This document shows, piece after piece, positions 1-8,178 of a stretch of DNA of 53,651 nucleotides. Source of the DNA: Rhodothermales bacterium (GTDB taxonomy: Bacteria > Bacteroidota > Rhodothermia > Rhodothermales > JANQRZ01); assembly GCA_039944855.1 (NCBI GenBank), contig JBDUXZ010000039.1:1-53651 (forward strand), written 5' to 3'. Within the stretch, counting starts at the first letter, position 1. The number at the start of each line of letters is the position of its first letter. Below the pieces are notes generated by a model. It did not search any database. It had not been told where the DNA came from and saw nothing but the letters and a program-made list of their open reading frames with translations. The translations under genes were made by a program, and so were the position numbers.

Positions 1-137
1 GGGGTCCGCAGCGTTCGAGGAGCCCGATGCGGTCGCGTCGAGCGAGGCGGACCCCCACCTGTCCTCCCCCTCCGAGGGGGAGGGACGCGATCTGAACGCG
101 CTCGCTGGGTTCGACTTACCTGAGTTCATAACACGCT
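1..137. repeat. Intergenic hairpin sequence at left edge
   Basis: No gene is visible here. The stretch holds a perfect 9-bp stem with a 3-nt loop (CCTCCCCCT at 63-71, AGGGGGAGG at 75-83) and an outer inverted repeat, GGGGTCCGC at 1-9 with GCGGACCCC at 47-55. There is no T-run on either side, so an intrinsic terminator is unlikely. A structured intergenic repeat is the better reading. It lies downstream of the lipoprotein gene that ends at 138. Confidence 0.5.
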
Positions 138-563
138 CTAGATGCCGTCGCGGCGTTCGAGGATCGTCCGCGTCTCGGTGCCGGGCACCGTCAGCGTGAG
201 GGTGATCCCGTCCACGTCGTAGGCGAAGCGCCGGGTTTCGGCGCTGTCCTCGACGGCGATGAGGTTATCCCCGGCGAGGCGGAAGGTGGAGCGATTGGTG
301 GAGCCCGCTTCGTTTTGGACGATGTAGTCGCCCTCGCGCGTGAACGTTACGAAGTAGAGGTCCTCGGGCGCGGTGCCAGCCTGCTCCGTGATGACCCACT
401 GCCCGAGGAGATCGTCGGCGCCCTCGATGATCTCTTGCGGCGCGGTCGGCACTTCGGGCCCGGAGGCGTCGGGGTCGATCGTGAGCGCGTCGGGCTCGGC
501 GGGTTCGCTGGCGCAGGCGGCGAGGAAGAGGGCGGTGAAGAGGGAAGTGGTCAGGATGCGCAT
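138..563 (-). CDS. Small lipoprotein with lipocalin-like domain
   Basis: The 141-residue product starts with a short positively charged segment and hydrophobic core ending in the lipobox LAAC (Cys about residue 17), so it should be lipid-anchored and face the periplasm or outer membrane. After a Pro/Glu-rich linker, residues about 53-138 hold a small beta-rich domain starting G-Q-W-V-I-T and including YFVTFTREGDYIV. The next gene upstream (603-1103) encodes a paralogue with the matching G-T-W-E-I-T opening, so the pair looks like a tandem duplication. The fold resembles lipocalin-like DUF domains. No ligand can be predicted. Confidence 0.75.
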   Translation of the reverse strand: MRILTTSLFTALFLAACASEPAEPDALTIDPDASGPEVPTAPQEIIEGADDLLGQWVITEQAGTAPEDLYFVTFTREGDYIVQNEAGSTNRSTFRLAGDNLIAVEDSAETRRFAYDVDGITLTLTVPGTETRTILERRDGI

Positions 564-602
564 TGGGCTGGGCGTTGGGTAGGCAATACGAAGCAGGCGG
601 CG

Positions 603-1103
603 TTACGGAGCGGGCGGCTGGGCGGGCGGCTGGGCGGGCGGCAGCTCATCGAGCGGCGCGTCCAACGGCGGCGAGTAGACGGAGTCGGGCGGCGGCGGCG
701 GCGGCGCGGGCGGCACCGGCGGGGCGTCCACGAGGCGGACGAGCAGCATCGGCTCGCCCGTGCCGAGCGGGCGGAGGAGGAGGGTGTCGCCGCGTACGAC
801 CGGGATGAGGTTCTCGGCGTCGAACTGCGAGCGGATCTGGAGCGTCGAGTCGTCGATGAAGTCGTAGGCGGCGTTGATCGTCGAGGCGGGCCCGAGCGGG
901 CGCGGGCGCGTGATCTGGAGGCTGCCGTTCTCGGCGAAGACGTAGAGCTGGCCGTTGCGGTTGAGCGTGCCAGCCTCGCCCGTGATCTCCCACGTGCCGA
1001 CGAGCGCGGCGGCGGGGTCGACCGGCGGTTCGTCCTGTGCGCAGCCGGGCATGAGCGCGGCGGCGAGGGCAAGCGAGAGGAGGGCGTGGAGCGGTCGGGG
1101 CAT
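603..1103 (-). CDS. Small lipoprotein, paralogue of its neighbour
   Basis: I chose the ATG at 1103 because it places a clean lipoprotein signal at the N terminus (hydrophobic run, then LMPGC with Cys about residue 21); an in-frame ATG at 1142 would add 13 residues that look untranslated. The 166-residue protein has a beta-rich domain beginning G-T-W-E-I-T, matching the one in the gene at 138-563, and a C-terminal tail made almost only of Pro, Ala and Asp with a short repeated PPAQ unit. The two genes are 39 bp apart and probably co-transcribed. Function unknown; surface or envelope location is likely. Confidence 0.75.
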   Translation of the reverse strand: MPRPLHALLSLALAAALMPGCAQDEPPVDPAAALVGTWEITGEAGTLNRNGQLYVFAENGSLQITRPRPLGPASTINAAYDFIDDSTLQIRSQFDAENLIPVVRGDTLLLRPLGTGEPMLLVRLVDAPPVPPAPPPPPPDSVYSPPLDAPLDELPPAQPPAQPPAP

Positions 1104-1365
1104 AGCGCGTCGGGGGCGAGTCGTTGCCTGGAGCGGGGGCACGGTGACACGGAGGATACCGGGGCGCGGGTTCCTCCGCAGGCCGATAAGTTAGACTACG
1201 AACGCGGTACGGAGTGCCGCCGAATCGTGCCCCTGTCCGCTCGGCCCGCCTGTTCGGTCCGGCCCGTGCCGGTGGGGCAGAACCGCGCGGCGGATGCCGG
1301 ATACAACGCCCACTCGCCCCGGCCGCCGCTCCGTCGCGGCCCGCCCGTTTCTCCACCTCTGCCCA

Positions 1366-1965
1366 ATGTTTCTCGAATCGCCCGTCACCCTCATCCTCCT
1401 CGTCATCAACGTGCTCATCGGCGTGTACACGATGACGAGCGACCCGTCCCTCCTGGACCGGTGGTCGTTCAAGCCGTACCAGTTCCTGCGCGGGGAGTAC
1501 TGGCGCGCGCTCACGGCGGGGTTCGTCCATGTCGGCCTCGCCCACCTCGCCTTCAACATGATCACGCTCTACTTCTTCGGGCCGTGGATCGAGGGCCTGC
1601 TCGGGCCGGCGAAGTTTCTGGCGATCTACTTCGGCTCCGAGATCGCGGCGAACATGCTGACGCTGGCCAAGCACAAGGACAACCCGGCGTACTCGGCCGT
1701 CGGCGCGTCGGGGGCGATTTCGGGCGTGCTGTTCTCGTTCTGCCTGTTCCAGCCGTTCGCGATGCTCGGGGTGATGTTCATCATCCCGATGCCGGCGATC
1801 CTCTTCGCCGTGCTCTACGTCGTCGGCTCGATCTACGCCTCGCAGCAGGGCGGCGGGCGGATCGCGCACGAGGCGCACCTCGGCGGCGCGCTCGGCGGCG
1901 TCCTCCTGACCCTCCTCGTCTACCCCGACGCGCTCTCGATCTTCCTGCACCAACTCGGGCTCTAG
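1366..1965 (+). CDS. Rhomboid family intramembrane serine protease
   Basis: Rhomboids cut transmembrane substrates within the inner membrane using a Ser-His dyad. The 199-residue protein, counted from the ATG at 1366, has about six hydrophobic segments. The motif GASG (residues 113-116) supplies Ser115, and AHEAHLGGALGG in the last helix supplies the likely His171. HxxxAHLxFN at about residues 55-64 is the typical second-helix signature. A reading frame open from 1294 would add a non-conserved 24-residue N terminus. The gene meets the HAD gene tail to tail: the two stop codons overlap within CTAG at 1962-1965. The substrate is unknown. Confidence 0.88.
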   Translation: MFLESPVTLILLVINVLIGVYTMTSDPSLLDRWSFKPYQFLRGEYWRALTAGFVHVGLAHLAFNMITLYFFGPWIEGLLGPAKFLAIYFGSEIAANMLTLAKHKDNPAYSAVGASGAISGVLFSFCLFQPFAMLGVMFIIPMPAILFAVLYVVGSIYASQQGGGRIAHEAHLGGALGGVLLTLLVYPDALSIFLHQLGL

Positions 1966-2660
1966 CCGAGGAGCGCGTCGACCAGCGCCGTCCACTCGGC
2001 GAACACGAACGCCTCCGAGCGCGCGGGGTCGCCGCCGTACCACGCGACCTGCCAGCCCGCGCCGCGCCCGCCCTCCACGTCCGAGTGCAGCGAGTCGCCG
2101 ATGTAGAGGATCGCGCCGGGCTCGACCCCGGCAACGTCGGCCGCGTGCGCGAAGATCGCCGGATGCGGCTTCATCACGCCGACCTCCTCGCTGATGACGA
2201 CGGCGTCGGACCGCTCGCGGAGTACGGGAAAGCGGTCGAGCTTGGCGTGCTGCACGTCCGCAAAGCCGTTCGTGAGGAGGCCGACAGGGAAGCGGTCGGC
2301 GACGGCGTGAAAGGCGGCTCCGGCGCCGTCGGTCCAGCGCCAATGCGCGGCGTAGCGGTCGAGGTAGGTCTCGCCGAGGTGGGCGGCGTCGAGTCCGTCG
2401 AGCTCGAGCGCGGCATGGAGCCGCTCGAAGCGGAGGCGCTGCACGTCGTCGCGGCCGATCTCGCCGGCGGCGTAGCGTCGCCAGAGCGGGACGTTGTGCG
2501 CGTGGTAGGTCTCCTGCACGTGCGCGAGGGCGTGCCCGTCGAAGTGGGTGGCGAACGTCGAGCAGCAATCGGCGAGGGCCTCCCGCTCGGCGGCGCGGTG
2601 GTCGAGGAGCGTGTCGTCGAGGTCGAAGTAGACGAAGCGGACGGCGGATACGTCGAGCAT
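1962..2660 (-). CDS. HAD-superfamily hydrolase, YjjG-like phosphatase
   Basis: The 232-residue protein carries the HAD motifs in order: DLDDT at 13-17 (nucleophile Asp13 and acid/base Asp15), LLTNG (motif II), KPHP (motif III Lys) and IGDSLHSD (motif IV). The helical cap between motifs I and II and the overall length fit the YjjG subgroup of 5'-nucleotidases acting on (non-canonical) nucleoside monophosphates, but HAD substrate calls are weak. The reading frame is open to 3281; I used the ATG at 2660 because the HAD domain begins there and because it sits 2 bp after the stop of the GNAT gene, indicating translational coupling. Confidence 0.85.
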   Translation of the reverse strand: MLDVSAVRFVYFDLDDTLLDHRAAEREALADCCSTFATHFDGHALAHVQETYHAHNVPLWRRYAAGEIGRDDVQRLRFERLHAALELDGLDAAHLGETYLDRYAAHWRWTDGAGAAFHAVADRFPVGLLTNGFADVQHAKLDRFPVLRERSDAVVISEEVGVMKPHPAIFAHAADVAGVEPGAILYIGDSLHSDVEGGRGAGWQVAWYGGDPARSEAFVFAEWTALVDALLG

Positions 2661-2662
2661 CG

Positions 2663-3814
2663 TCACAGCGCTTTCTCCATCATCGCGTACTCCTTGTCGC
2701 GGACGGCGCCGAGCTTGTCGAGGGAGTTGACGAGCGGCATGTTCACGTCGAGCACCCAGCTCATCTCGCAGGCGTCGTAGCCGGCTTCGAGCCCGTTCTG
2801 GATCGTGGCGTCCACGAGGATCGCGTCGAAGCCGCGGCCGTGGTATTCGGGGAGCACGCCCATCAGCGGGAGCCGGATCTCGTAGACCGCGCCGAGCTTG
2901 GCGTAGGCCAGCAGCTTCGGCAGGCCGAGTGGGAAGAGCCGACCGCTCGGGACGTGGCGGAGCGCCTGGTTGAGGTTTGGGATCGAGATGGCGAAGGCGA
3001 CGGGTTCGCCCTCCATTTCGAGGATGTACACCAGTTCGGGCTCGATGACCTGTTTGAGGTCTTTGGCGAGGTGCTTGAACTCGTGCTCCGTCATCGGGAC
3101 ATGGCCCCAGTTCTGCGACCACGCCTCGTTGTAGATCCGCAGGATGGCGTCGGCGTCCTCCCAGAACCGGTCCACGTCGAGCGTGCGGAGGCTCAGGCCG
3201 GGGTTCCGCCGCATCACGATCTCGGCCCCGCGCCGCAGCTTGTCTTTGTTGACGTAGGCCTCGTGGACGTAGTACGCCCACATTGTCATCGCCCGCTCGA
3301 ACCCGTAGCGCTGGAGGAAGTCGACGTAGTACGGCGGGTTGTACGGCATCAGGATCGACGGCTCGCGGTCGAATCCCTCGACGAGCAGCCCTGCCGTGTC
3401 GTTCATCGACGGGTTGACGGGGCCGCGCACGCCGGTGTAGCCGCGCTCGCGCAGCCAGCCCGTCGCCGCGTCGAGGAGCGCCTCGGCCACGGCGTAGTCG
3501 TCGACCGATTCGAAGAAGCCGAAGAACGCGTTGTTGTCGGCGTACTTCTTCAGGTGCATCCCGTTGACGATCGCAGCGATGCGGCCGACGACCTCGCCGC
3601 CCGCATCTTCCGCCAGGAAAAGCTGGATCTCGCCGTGCTCGAAGAACGGGTTCTTCTTCGGGTCGAGCACCTTTGCCTGGTCCATCCGTAGCGGGGCGAT
3701 CCAGTGCCGGTTCTCCGCGTAGTGGCGGTACGGGAAGTCGATGAACCGGCGTTTGTCGCTGTTGGACGATACAGGCCGGACGGTGGCGCGGGAGGCGGTA
3801 TCGGCTTCGCTCAT
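2663..3814 (-). CDS. GNAT-fold acyltransferase, candidate bacterial ceramide synthase
   Basis: This 383-residue protein has a C-terminal GNAT-like half (residues about 200-370) with the region G-V-L-P-E-Y-H-G-R-G, which fits the acyl-CoA/ACP pyrophosphate loop, and an N-terminal half with a second degenerate GNAT-like domain. Proteins of this kind are usually labelled hypothetical N-acetyltransferases. It lies directly downstream of serine palmitoyltransferase, on the same strand. Bacterial ceramide synthases described in Caulobacter are GNAT-type proteins encoded near spt, so N-acylation of the sphingoid base is a reasonable inference, not a demonstration. The ATG at 3814 was preferred over an in-frame one at 3865, since the extra residues overlap a repeat element. 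Confidence 0.7.
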   Translation of the reverse strand: MSEADTASRATVRPVSSNSDKRRFIDFPYRHYAENRHWIAPLRMDQAKVLDPKKNPFFEHGEIQLFLAEDAGGEVVGRIAAIVNGMHLKKYADNNAFFGFFESVDDYAVAEALLDAATGWLRERGYTGVRGPVNPSMNDTAGLLVEGFDREPSILMPYNPPYYVDFLQRYGFERAMTMWAYYVHEAYVNKDKLRRGAEIVMRRNPGLSLRTLDVDRFWEDADAILRIYNEAWSQNWGHVPMTEHEFKHLAKDLKQVIEPELVYILEMEGEPVAFAISIPNLNQALRHVPSGRLFPLGLPKLLAYAKLGAVYEIRLPLMGVLPEYHGRGFDAILVDATIQNGLEAGYDACEMSWVLDVNMPLVNSLDKLGAVRDKEYAMMEKAL

Positions 3815-3849
3815 AGGGGGCGCGGTGGATGAGGGGCTACAAGAAACGA

Positions 3850-3879
3850 CGTAGGGGCACAGCACGCTGCGCCCCTACG
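3850..3879. repeat. REP-like palindrome, copy A
   Basis: Two 14-nt arms, CGTAGGGGCACAGC at 3850-3863 and GCTGCGCCCCTACG at 3866-3879, pair at 13 of 14 positions. A near-identical palindrome occurs at 36364-36395. It lies in the 86-bp gap between serine palmitoyltransferase and the GNAT gene. No T-run follows. It could act as a REP-type mRNA stabiliser or be a mobile palindrome; a transcript crossing from spt to the GNAT gene would contain this hairpin. Confidence 0.75.
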
Positions 3880-3900
3880 GGAAACGGTGGCGTGAGGCGG

Positions 3901-5238
3901 TCAGTCGTCGTGGTGCCCATTGACGCCGTTGCTGCCGTTCGCGCCGATGACGCCGTAGCGGAGGCCGATGCGCTTGAACGCGTCGAGGATGAAGTCGAGC
4001 TCCTCGTTCGTGTGCGTCGCCATGTAGCTCGTCCGCATGAGGGCCTGCCCCTTCGGCACGGCGGGCGGGACGACGGCGTTGACGAACACGCCCTCGTCGA
4101 GGAGGTCGTGCCAGAACTGGAAGCACGTCATCATGTCGCCGACGACGACGGGGATGATCGGCGTCTGGCTCGTCCACACGTTGAAGCCGAGGTCGCGGAA
4201 GCCGGCGCGCATGTAGTTCGAGATCTCGTCGAGGCGAGCGAGCCGCTCGGGCTCCTCGATCAGGATGTCGAGGCAGGCGAGGACCGTCGCCACGTTCGCC
4301 GGAGGCATCGAGGCGCTGAAGATGTGGGTGCTGGCCGAGTGGCGGATGTATTCGGTGACGGACTCGGAGCCGACGGCGAAGCCGCCGAGCGAGGCGAAGC
4401 TCTTCGAGAACGTGCCCGTCACGAGGTCCACTTCGTCCATCAGCCCGAAGGCGCTGGCCGAGCCGCGCCCGCCCTCGCCGACGACGCCGATCGCGTGCGC
4501 GTCGTCGAGCATGAGCGCTGCGCCGAACTCGTTCGCGAGGTCGACCAACTCGGGCACTTTGGCGAGCGTCCCGTTCATCGAGAACACGCCGTCGGTGACG
4601 ATGATCTTGCCGGCGTCGGGCCGCTCCTCGGCGTACTTCTCGAGGAGGAGCCGGAGGTGGCGCATGTTGTCGTGGCGGTACCGGACAGTCTCGGCGAGGC
4701 TGGCCTGCGTGCCGGCGACGATGCAGGCGTGGTTGTCCTTGTCCGAGAAGATCAGGTCGCCCTTCGACGCGACGCTCTGGATGACGCCCTGGTTCGTCAT
4801 GTAGCCCGTCGAGAAGAGGACGCAGGCGTCCTTCCCCATGAACTCGGCGAGGCGTTGCTCCAACTCCAGGTGGAGGTCGAGCGTGCCGTTGAGGAAGCGG
4901 CTGCCGGTGCAGCCCGTTCCGTAGTCGGCAATCGCCTGCTGCGCGGCTTCGACGACGCGCGGGTGGTTCGTCAGGCCGAGGTAGTTGTTCGACCCGGCCA
5001 TAATGACCTCGTGCCCGCGGATGACGGCCCGCGTGCCCTCCGCCACCTCGATGGGGCGGAAGTAGGGGTAGAGATCGGCGGCTTTGACCTGGGCGTAGTC
5101 GTTGTCCGGATCGAAGAACCGGCGGGTCTTGTCGAAGATGGAGCGGCTGTTGCGCTCGGCCGCCCGCTCGGCGGCGGCGGATTTCTCCACATCCGTCTCC
5201 ACACGTCGGGGTCCCCCCGTGAAATCAGGCAACGTCAT
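3901..5238 (-). CDS. spt: Serine palmitoyltransferase (alpha-oxoamine synthase)
   Basis: This PLP enzyme condenses L-serine with an acyl thioester to 3-ketosphinganine, the first step of sphingolipid synthesis. The 445-residue chain has the alpha-oxoamine synthase layout: YGTGCTGSR at about 106-114, His170 stacking on the cofactor, DDAHAIG at 245-251, and GTFSKSFASLGGF with the Schiff-base Lys279. The TFSKS form separates serine palmitoyltransferases from BioF and Kbl, which carry different residues there. The C terminus is an unusual Gly/Asn/His-rich tail. A GNAT acyltransferase lies downstream and a glycosyltransferase upstream. A promoter with a palindromic operator lies about 80 bp upstream. 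Kbl- or BioF-like activity is the less likely alternative. Confidence 0.88.
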   Translation of the reverse strand: MTLPDFTGGPRRVETDVEKSAAAERAAERNSRSIFDKTRRFFDPDNDYAQVKAADLYPYFRPIEVAEGTRAVIRGHEVIMAGSNNYLGLTNHPRVVEAAQQAIADYGTGCTGSRFLNGTLDLHLELEQRLAEFMGKDACVLFSTGYMTNQGVIQSVASKGDLIFSDKDNHACIVAGTQASLAETVRYRHDNMRHLRLLLEKYAEERPDAGKIIVTDGVFSMNGTLAKVPELVDLANEFGAALMLDDAHAIGVVGEGGRGSASAFGLMDEVDLVTGTFSKSFASLGGFAVGSESVTEYIRHSASTHIFSASMPPANVATVLACLDILIEEPERLARLDEISNYMRAGFRDLGFNVWTSQTPIIPVVVGDMMTCFQFWHDLLDEGVFVNAVVPPAVPKGQALMRTSYMATHTNEELDFILDAFKRIGLRYGVIGANGSNGVNGHHDD

Positions 5239-5315
5239 AGGCGCTCTCCAGGTCGCTAAAGTCTTCCGGCCGCACGATCTTTGCGAAGCTACGGCGCGGC
5301 ACCGGACGCGCCCGG

Positions 5316-5353
5316 CAAAATATAGTGAAACGCTTCCACCCGTTCGGAAGCGT
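5316..5353 (-). promoter_or_regulatory. spt promoter with overlapping palindromic operator
   Basis: On the minus strand the box TATATTTTG (5316-5324) is a good -10 / Bacteroidota TAnnTTTG match, about 78 nt before the spt start. Immediately upstream lies TGGAAGCGTTTCA (5326-5338), and the arms ACGCTTCC (5330-5337) and GGAAGCGT (5346-5353) form an 8-bp inverted repeat. The sites resemble LacI-family operators with a central CG, and related palindromes occur at 24045-24062 and 36934-36949. A regulator bound here would cover the promoter spacer. Confidence 0.55.
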
Positions 5354-5376
5354 GCCGTTGGGCCGCGCGAGTGCCT

Positions 5377-6447
5377 TCACGAGGCGAGAGCGAAGGTGCG
5401 GCGCGGGCAGACCGCTTCAATGTGATCGGCGGCGAGGGCGTTCCCGAGCGGCCCGCCCCCTGCGACGGGAGGCAGCACACGCAGAAACCGCTCGATCGCC
5501 GGTGCGGTGAGGCGGCCGAGCACGGCATCGCCCCGCCCGGAGCGGCGGAGGTAGAGGGCGTTGACGGCTTGCTCGAAGAACCCCCGGTTCGGCGCTGCGA
5601 GCACGGGCTTACCGAGGTGGAGCGCTTCGGAGAGGAGGGTGAACCCGGCCGTGCTGACGACGGCGCGGCACGCCGCGAGGTCGTCGACGAACCCCCGGCG
5701 CGACGCTGCGCGGAAGGTGAGGTTCGGGTAGGCTGCTGAGTCTGCGGGCGCGGGCACGTTGTAGACCACGAACGGCGCGTCCACGCGGCGCAACACGTCG
5801 AGCAGGCGGTCGGAGCCCTCGGGGTGGTTGACGTAGACGAGGAGGTGCGCGCCCCGACGCGGCGCGGCGTCGAGCACGTCGGGCCGGAGGATCGGCGGGA
5901 CGAGCGCGGCGTCGCTGCCCGCCCGATGCGGCGGAAAGAAAAACGACGGCACGACGACGCGGTCGAACAGCCCGCGCGGAGCCATCACGCCGATACCGAG
6001 CCGGGTGAGCGCGGCGCTCGCGGCGTAACGTAACGGGACGTGGCAGCGCGTCTCGGTTAGAATCTGCTGGTGGCTGAGCGCCACGACCGGAAGGCCGAGC
6101 CGCCGGGCCGCGCGCGGGGCGAACGGCTCGAAGTCGGCCACGACGAGGTCGGGGTCGAGGTCGTCGATCCGCTCGGTGAGGGCCTCCACAATCTCGGGCG
6201 TGCGGACGGCGAGCGGCGCGTTCTGCCACGCCGTCGCGAGGAGGCGGACGCGGTTGCCGCGGACGAGTTCGGCGGGGGCGGGGACGTCGAGCACGAATTC
6301 GCCCTGCCGGCGTAGGCGGTCGGCGGCGTCGGCACCGCAGCAGAAGAGGACGTCGTGTCCGCGCTGGCGGAGGGTGTGGGCGACGCCGAGCGCGCGGGAC
6401 GTATGGCCGCGGCCCTGCCCGTTGAGCGCGTAGAGGATGCGAGCCAC
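5377..6447 (-). CDS. MJ1255-type glycosyltransferase (GT-B fold)
   Basis: The 356-residue protein begins ILYALNGQGRGHTSRALG, the glycine-rich loop and GH signature of MurG/GT28-like transferases, and has the C-terminal nucleotide-sugar half with V-S-T-A-G-F-T-L-L-S-E-A-L (about 265-277) followed by the GKPVLAAP segment. It most resembles the MJ1255/VC2487 family of predicted glycosyltransferases. Such enzymes transfer a sugar from a UDP- or related donor to a lipid or polymer at the inner face of the membrane. It is immediately upstream of spt in the same direction, so glycosylation of a sphingolipid is possible but unproven. Donor and acceptor cannot be read from sequence. Confidence 0.8.
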   Translation of the reverse strand: MARILYALNGQGRGHTSRALGVAHTLRQRGHDVLFCCGADAADRLRRQGEFVLDVPAPAELVRGNRVRLLATAWQNAPLAVRTPEIVEALTERIDDLDPDLVVADFEPFAPRAARRLGLPVVALSHQQILTETRCHVPLRYAASAALTRLGIGVMAPRGLFDRVVVPSFFFPPHRAGSDAALVPPILRPDVLDAAPRRGAHLLVYVNHPEGSDRLLDVLRRVDAPFVVYNVPAPADSAAYPNLTFRAASRRGFVDDLAACRAVVSTAGFTLLSEALHLGKPVLAAPNRGFFEQAVNALYLRRSGRGDAVLGRLTAPAIERFLRVLPPVAGGGPLGNALAADHIEAVCPRRTFALAS

Positions 6448-6567
6448 AGCGAGAGGAGAGAGGGGAGAGGAGCGATCGGCCTACGCGCTAGCCCGCCCGT
6501 TGGCTCCCGATGGACCGCCGTAGATATGCCCCGCCGGGGCGTCTCTACCTTGCGGGCAGGCGCAGCG

Positions 6568-7176
6568 TCAGAAATTCCATCGCAGCGAGGCCGTCGCGCC
6601 GGTCGGCGTCGGGGCGAGATGGATCGACAGGTCCTCGCTCACGTCGAAGTCGGCGAGGTGGGCGCTGACATAGGCGTCGAGCGCTTGGAGGGCGTAGGCG
6701 AGGCCGGAGAGCAGGATCGAGAAGTCGCGGTCGCGGCGGCTGGCGTCGCGGAGCGCCCGGCTCGACGCGGCGGGCAGCATCCCGATCGCGATCCACTCGT
6801 CCTCGAACTGCTCGAAGCCGTCGCACGTGCCGGGCGGCACGGTCGTGCCGGTGTCGCAGTCGGCGTAGATGGCGGCGCGGCGGTAGCGCACGGTCCGCAC
6901 GTGGTTGACGACGGCGAGCGTGACGAGCCCGCTGACCGCGGCCACGGCTACGCCCGCTCTGACGTAATCGCCGTTCGAGACCTGGCCCCAGCCGGGGACG
7001 AGCAGGCTGCGCCGGAGCGCGGTCTTCGGCGCGAGCGGAAGTGGGGCGAGGGGCGGCAGCGCCTCTGTCGTGCCCACGACCACGGGCGACGTGGCGACCG
7101 TATCCGGCGCGGTGACGGGCTGCGCCGCAGCCGCGTGGCAGAGGGCCAGGGTCAGCAGCAGCGCCGCGCGGCGCAC
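6568..7176 (-). CDS. DUF5683 membrane/secreted protein
   Basis: About 202 residues from the GTG at 7176, which lies 1 bp after the parB stop codon and has GGAG upstream; this start also gives a clean signal peptide (RRAALLLTLALCHAAAAQ). A longer reading from a GTG at 7206 would overlap parB. The motif LVPGWGQ plus a downstream Tyr and hydrophobic helices are the hallmark of DUF5683, a family commonly placed behind parA and parB in Bacteroidota. The role is unknown; a cell-envelope function linked to chromosome segregation or division is only suggested by context. Confidence 0.82.
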   Translation of the reverse strand: MRRAALLLTLALCHAAAAQPVTAPDTVATSPVVVGTTEALPPLAPLPLAPKTALRRSLLVPGWGQVSNGDYVRAGVAVAAVSGLVTLAVVNHVRTVRYRRAAIYADCDTGTTVPPGTCDGFEQFEDEWIAIGMLPAASSRALRDASRRDRDFSILLSGLAYALQALDAYVSAHLADFDVSEDLSIHLAPTPTGATASLRWNF

Positions 7177-7177
7177 C

Positions 7178-8143
7178 CTACCGCTCCAGCAGGAGGTCGA
7201 GGACACGCTCGAGGTCGTCCTGCGAGTAGTACTCGATCTCGATCTTGCCGCTCCCGCTGTCCTTGTGGCGGATCTTGACCTGCGTGCTCAGCCGGTCGCG
7301 GAGAGCCCCCGTGAACTCGCGGAGCTGGAGGGCGTCGCGGCTGGGCGTCGTCACGGCCTCGGTGGCATTCTCGACGGCGTCCTCGGCCGGGGCGTCGGCG
7401 GCGTCGAGCCGCTTGCGGTACTCGCGGATGAGCTGCTCCACCTGCCGGACGGAAAGCTCGTTGGCCACGATCTCGCGGTAGAGCTCGAGCTGGGCGTCGT
7501 CGTCCTCGATCGAGACGAGCATCCGAGCGTGGCCCGACGTCAGCGTGCCGTCGCGGAGCGAGGCGAGGACGGGCGGCGGGAGGCGGAGGAGGCGGAGCGT
7601 GTTCGCCACCGTCGAGCGGTTCTTGCTGACCTTCTTGGCGACCTCCTCCTGCGTCAGCCCGCACTCGTCGATGAGGCGGAAGTAGCCGAGGGCCACCTCG
7701 ACGGGGTTGAGGTTCTCGCGCTGGATGTTCTCGACGATCGCCATCTCCAGCATCGCCTCGGTGTCGGCCTCGCGGACGTAGGCCGGCACACGCGTGAGCC
7801 CGGCGCGCTTAGCGGCACGGAGGCGGCGCTCGCCCGAGATGATCTCGAACCGGCTGTCGCCGAGGGAGCGGACGGTGATCGGCTGGATGATGCCGAGCTG
7901 GCTGATCGACGCGGCGAGCTCGTCGAGGGCCTGCTCGTTGAACGTCTCGCGCGGCTGGTACGGGTTCGGCCGGATCGCCTCCACATCGAGCTCGGCGACG
8001 CGGCCGAGCAGGCGGACGCGGTCCTCGAAGTTGTAGAGCTTCGGGCCGGAGGCCTGGCCTTCGCGCGCGTCCTCGCTCCGCTCCGAGGTGGAGGGGAGCA
8101 ACGCGCTGAGTCCTTTGCCGAGCGCTGCTTTCTTCGTCGCCAT
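7178..8143 (-). CDS. parB: Chromosome partitioning protein ParB
   Basis: ParB binds parS sites, loads CTP and slides as a clamp to build the partition complex near the origin. The 321-residue protein starts with a Lys/Gly-rich segment ending in LGKGLSALL (ParA-stimulating), then IRPNPYQPR (box I), GERRLRAAK (the CTP-binding GERR motif), IVENIQRENLNPVE, a helix-turn-helix (LTQEEVAKKVSKNRSTVAN) and a C-terminal dimerisation domain. It follows parA by 35 bp in the same direction. No parS-like 16-bp palindrome was found in the window, so its sites must lie elsewhere or diverge. Confidence 0.96.
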   Translation of the reverse strand: MATKKAALGKGLSALLPSTSERSEDAREGQASGPKLYNFEDRVRLLGRVAELDVEAIRPNPYQPRETFNEQALDELAASISQLGIIQPITVRSLGDSRFEIISGERRLRAAKRAGLTRVPAYVREADTEAMLEMAIVENIQRENLNPVEVALGYFRLIDECGLTQEEVAKKVSKNRSTVANTLRLLRLPPPVLASLRDGTLTSGHARMLVSIEDDDAQLELYREIVANELSVRQVEQLIREYRKRLDAADAPAEDAVENATEAVTTPSRDALQLREFTGALRDRLSTQVKIRHKDSGSGKIEIEYYSQDDLERVLDLLLER

Positions 8144-8178
8144 GGGGGTAGAGAGTGAGCCGGGGGGAGCGGGTCGCG

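Noticed and set aside
646-2568. Minus-strand open frame of 640 codons
   Set aside because: Overlaps real genes on both strands and has only Arg/Pro-rich low-complexity sequence.
315-2780. Long plus-strand open frame of 821 codons
   Set aside because: Arg/Gly-rich shadow of the minus- and plus-strand real genes; it runs across lipoproteins, rhomboid and HAD genes in other frames.
3901-5238. Calling this gene 2-amino-3-ketobutyrate ligase or BioF
   Set aside because: The PLP Lys motif TFSKS and the neighbouring acyltransferase favour serine palmitoyltransferase.
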